This document shows, piece after piece, positions 4,791 to 5,593 of a DNA stretch of 5,593 nucleotides; positions within the stretch are counted from its first letter, which is position 1; each line of letters starts with the position of its first letter. The stretch comes from Thermoplasmata archaeon (GTDB lineage: Archaea; Thermoplasmatota; Thermoplasmata; Lutacidiplasmatales; UBA184). The notes beneath the pieces were generated by a model. It had not been told where the DNA came from and ran no database searches. It saw nothing but the letters and a program-made list of their open reading frames with translations. Location: assembly GCA_030039865.1 (NCBI GenBank), contig JASHUS010000064.1, positions 1 through 5,593 on the forward strand. Direction: 5' to 3'. The translations under genes were made by a program, and so were the position numbers.

Positions 4791-5588
4791 CTAGCGGCCG
4801 ACCGGCGCGACGCCGGCGGGGGGAGCACCGGAGTCGGAGGCGGGCCACGGCGGTGGGGCGCTTACAGCGCGCGGCTCCGCGCCCACGTAGTAGATGAGAC
4901 AGATGACCAGCCCGGCCAGGATCAGGAGGTAGCGCAGCCCGACGCCCAGGTCGGTCGAGACGAGCGTGAGGAACGCCGTCGCGTCGTAGGCCCCATGCAG
5001 GAGTGCGGGAACGACGAGATTGCCGCCCGAGAACCGGTAGGTCGCCGCGAGGGCGAAACCCGTCAGGAAGAGCGACGGGAAGATGAGCGGGTACGCGGGC
5101 CCGTACGTGGTGCCGTAGTAGAGATGCACGCCCGCGAAGACGATGCTCGTCCAGATGGCGGGCCCGAACCAGGTGCCCGGTCGGTCGCGCCAGTAGCCGA
5201 AGATGTAGCCGCGGAAGATCGTCTCCTCGAACGCGCCGACCACGAACGAGAATCCGACCCAGAACCACGGGTTGCCCGTCGCCTGTTCGAGCGCCGGGTT
5301 CGGTCGGTTGAGCAGGCCGAGCGCGGATGGGTCGACGACCTCATAGACGACGGCCATCGCGAGGAGCACGGCGATGGCGAGACCGTTCATCCCGCCGAAC
5401 CAGCGCAGGCCCTGCCAACCGGCGACGCGCGTGTCGCGACGCCAGTTCCGAAGCGGGGCCGGCCCGACCAGGACCGCGAACGCGATGATCGGGATGCCGT
5501 AGACGACGAAGAGATCCCCGGGCAGATTGTCGTAGAGCGCGCGCGCGGGCGGGAGTGACTGAGGCACGAAGTACTGGCTGAGGATCAC
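4791..5588 (-). CDS. CPBP-family (CAAX-type, Abi) intramembrane metalloprotease
   Basis: The family is related to Rce1, the glutamate-dependent protease that trims prenylated CAAX proteins; prokaryotic members have varied and mostly unknown substrates. The 265-aa product has several hydrophobic segments: about 25-43, 66-83, 107-121, 142-156, 165-183, 190-210 and 217-235. All family motifs are present: EETIFRGYIFGYW (121-133) with the catalytic E121-E122 and R126, FAGVHLYYG (151-159) with H155, and LLHGAYDATAF (196-206) with H198 and D202, so it is probably active. The C-terminal 28 residues are Pro/Ala-rich and probably disordered. The start is uncertain: GTG at 5588 is the first start visible, but the frame stays open to the right edge 5 nt later, so the true N-terminus may lie outside. 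It is upstream of the bactofilin-like gene on the same strand, separated by a hairpin and a probable promoter. Confidence 0.93.
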   Translation of the reverse strand: MILSQYFVPQSLPPARALYDNLPGDLFVVYGIPIIAFAVLVGPAPLRNWRRDTRVAGWQGLRWFGGMNGLAIAVLLAMAVVYEVVDPSALGLLNRPNPALEQATGNPWFWVGFSFVVGAFEETIFRGYIFGYWRDRPGTWFGPAIWTSIVFAGVHLYYGTTYGPAYPLIFPSLFLTGFALAATYRFSGGNLVVPALLHGAYDATAFLTLVSTDLGVGLRYLLILAGLVICLIYYVGAEPRAVSAPPPWPASDSGAPPAGVAPVGR

Positions 5589-5593
5589 AAAGA

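Noticed and set aside
4995..5558. A 187-codon plus-strand open frame opposite the CPBP protease.
   Set aside because: The product is Arg/Glu/Asp-rich without motifs, while the opposite frame carries all CPBP catalytic motifs.
3343..5588. CPBP protease (Abi), bactofilin-like protein and GNAT considered as a phage-defence or toxin-antitoxin cassette.
   Set aside because: The Abi label is a historical family name. No toxin, antitoxin, nuclease or nucleotide-signalling gene accompanies them, and the protease seems to be a separate transcription unit.

Overview
The window is about 68% GC and gene-dense, and reads as a fragment of a high-GC archaeal chromosome. The archaeal call rests on three things. 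The isoleucyl-tRNA synthetase has an archaeal/eukaryotic-type (IleS2-like) active-site region. Short AT-rich TATA-like boxes lie about 28 nt upstream of starts in otherwise GC-rich DNA, one giving an apparently leaderless ATG. The secreted protein carries several N-glycosylation sequons. A Thermoplasmata-like euryarchaeon is my best guess, but this is inference and IleS2 also occurs in some bacteria.

Layout: positions 1-1751 (minus) hold the first 583 codons of ileS, which runs off the left edge. A 123-nt divergent intergenic region (1752-1874) holds a TATA-like box for each direction and two perfect 7-bp inverted repeats bracketing the rightward one. Positions 1875-2429 (plus) encode a 184-aa protein I do not recognise. 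Positions 2451-3338 (plus) encode a membrane-anchored extracellular protein resembling a degenerate GH18-type TIM barrel. It ends 4 nt from the end of a convergent minus-strand GNAT acetyltransferase (3343-3870). The GNAT follows by 19 nt a bactofilin-like beta-helical protein (3890-4684, minus). Upstream of that is a 106-nt gap with a GC hairpin, a TATA-like box and a 9-codon mini-ORF overlapping the bactofilin GTG start. A CPBP-family intramembrane protease (4791-5588, minus) fills the right end and may begin outside the window.

How they fit together: ileS is housekeeping. The 184-aa gene and the secreted protein gene may be co-transcribed. The bactofilin-like and GNAT genes probably share a transcript. 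The protease lies upstream on the same strand but is separated by a hairpin and a probable promoter. I see no mobile element, CRISPR array, RNA gene or recognisable defence system. The most interesting items are the archaeal bactofilin-like protein and its mini-ORF leader, the degenerate GH18-like secreted protein, and the dyad-rich divergent promoter region.
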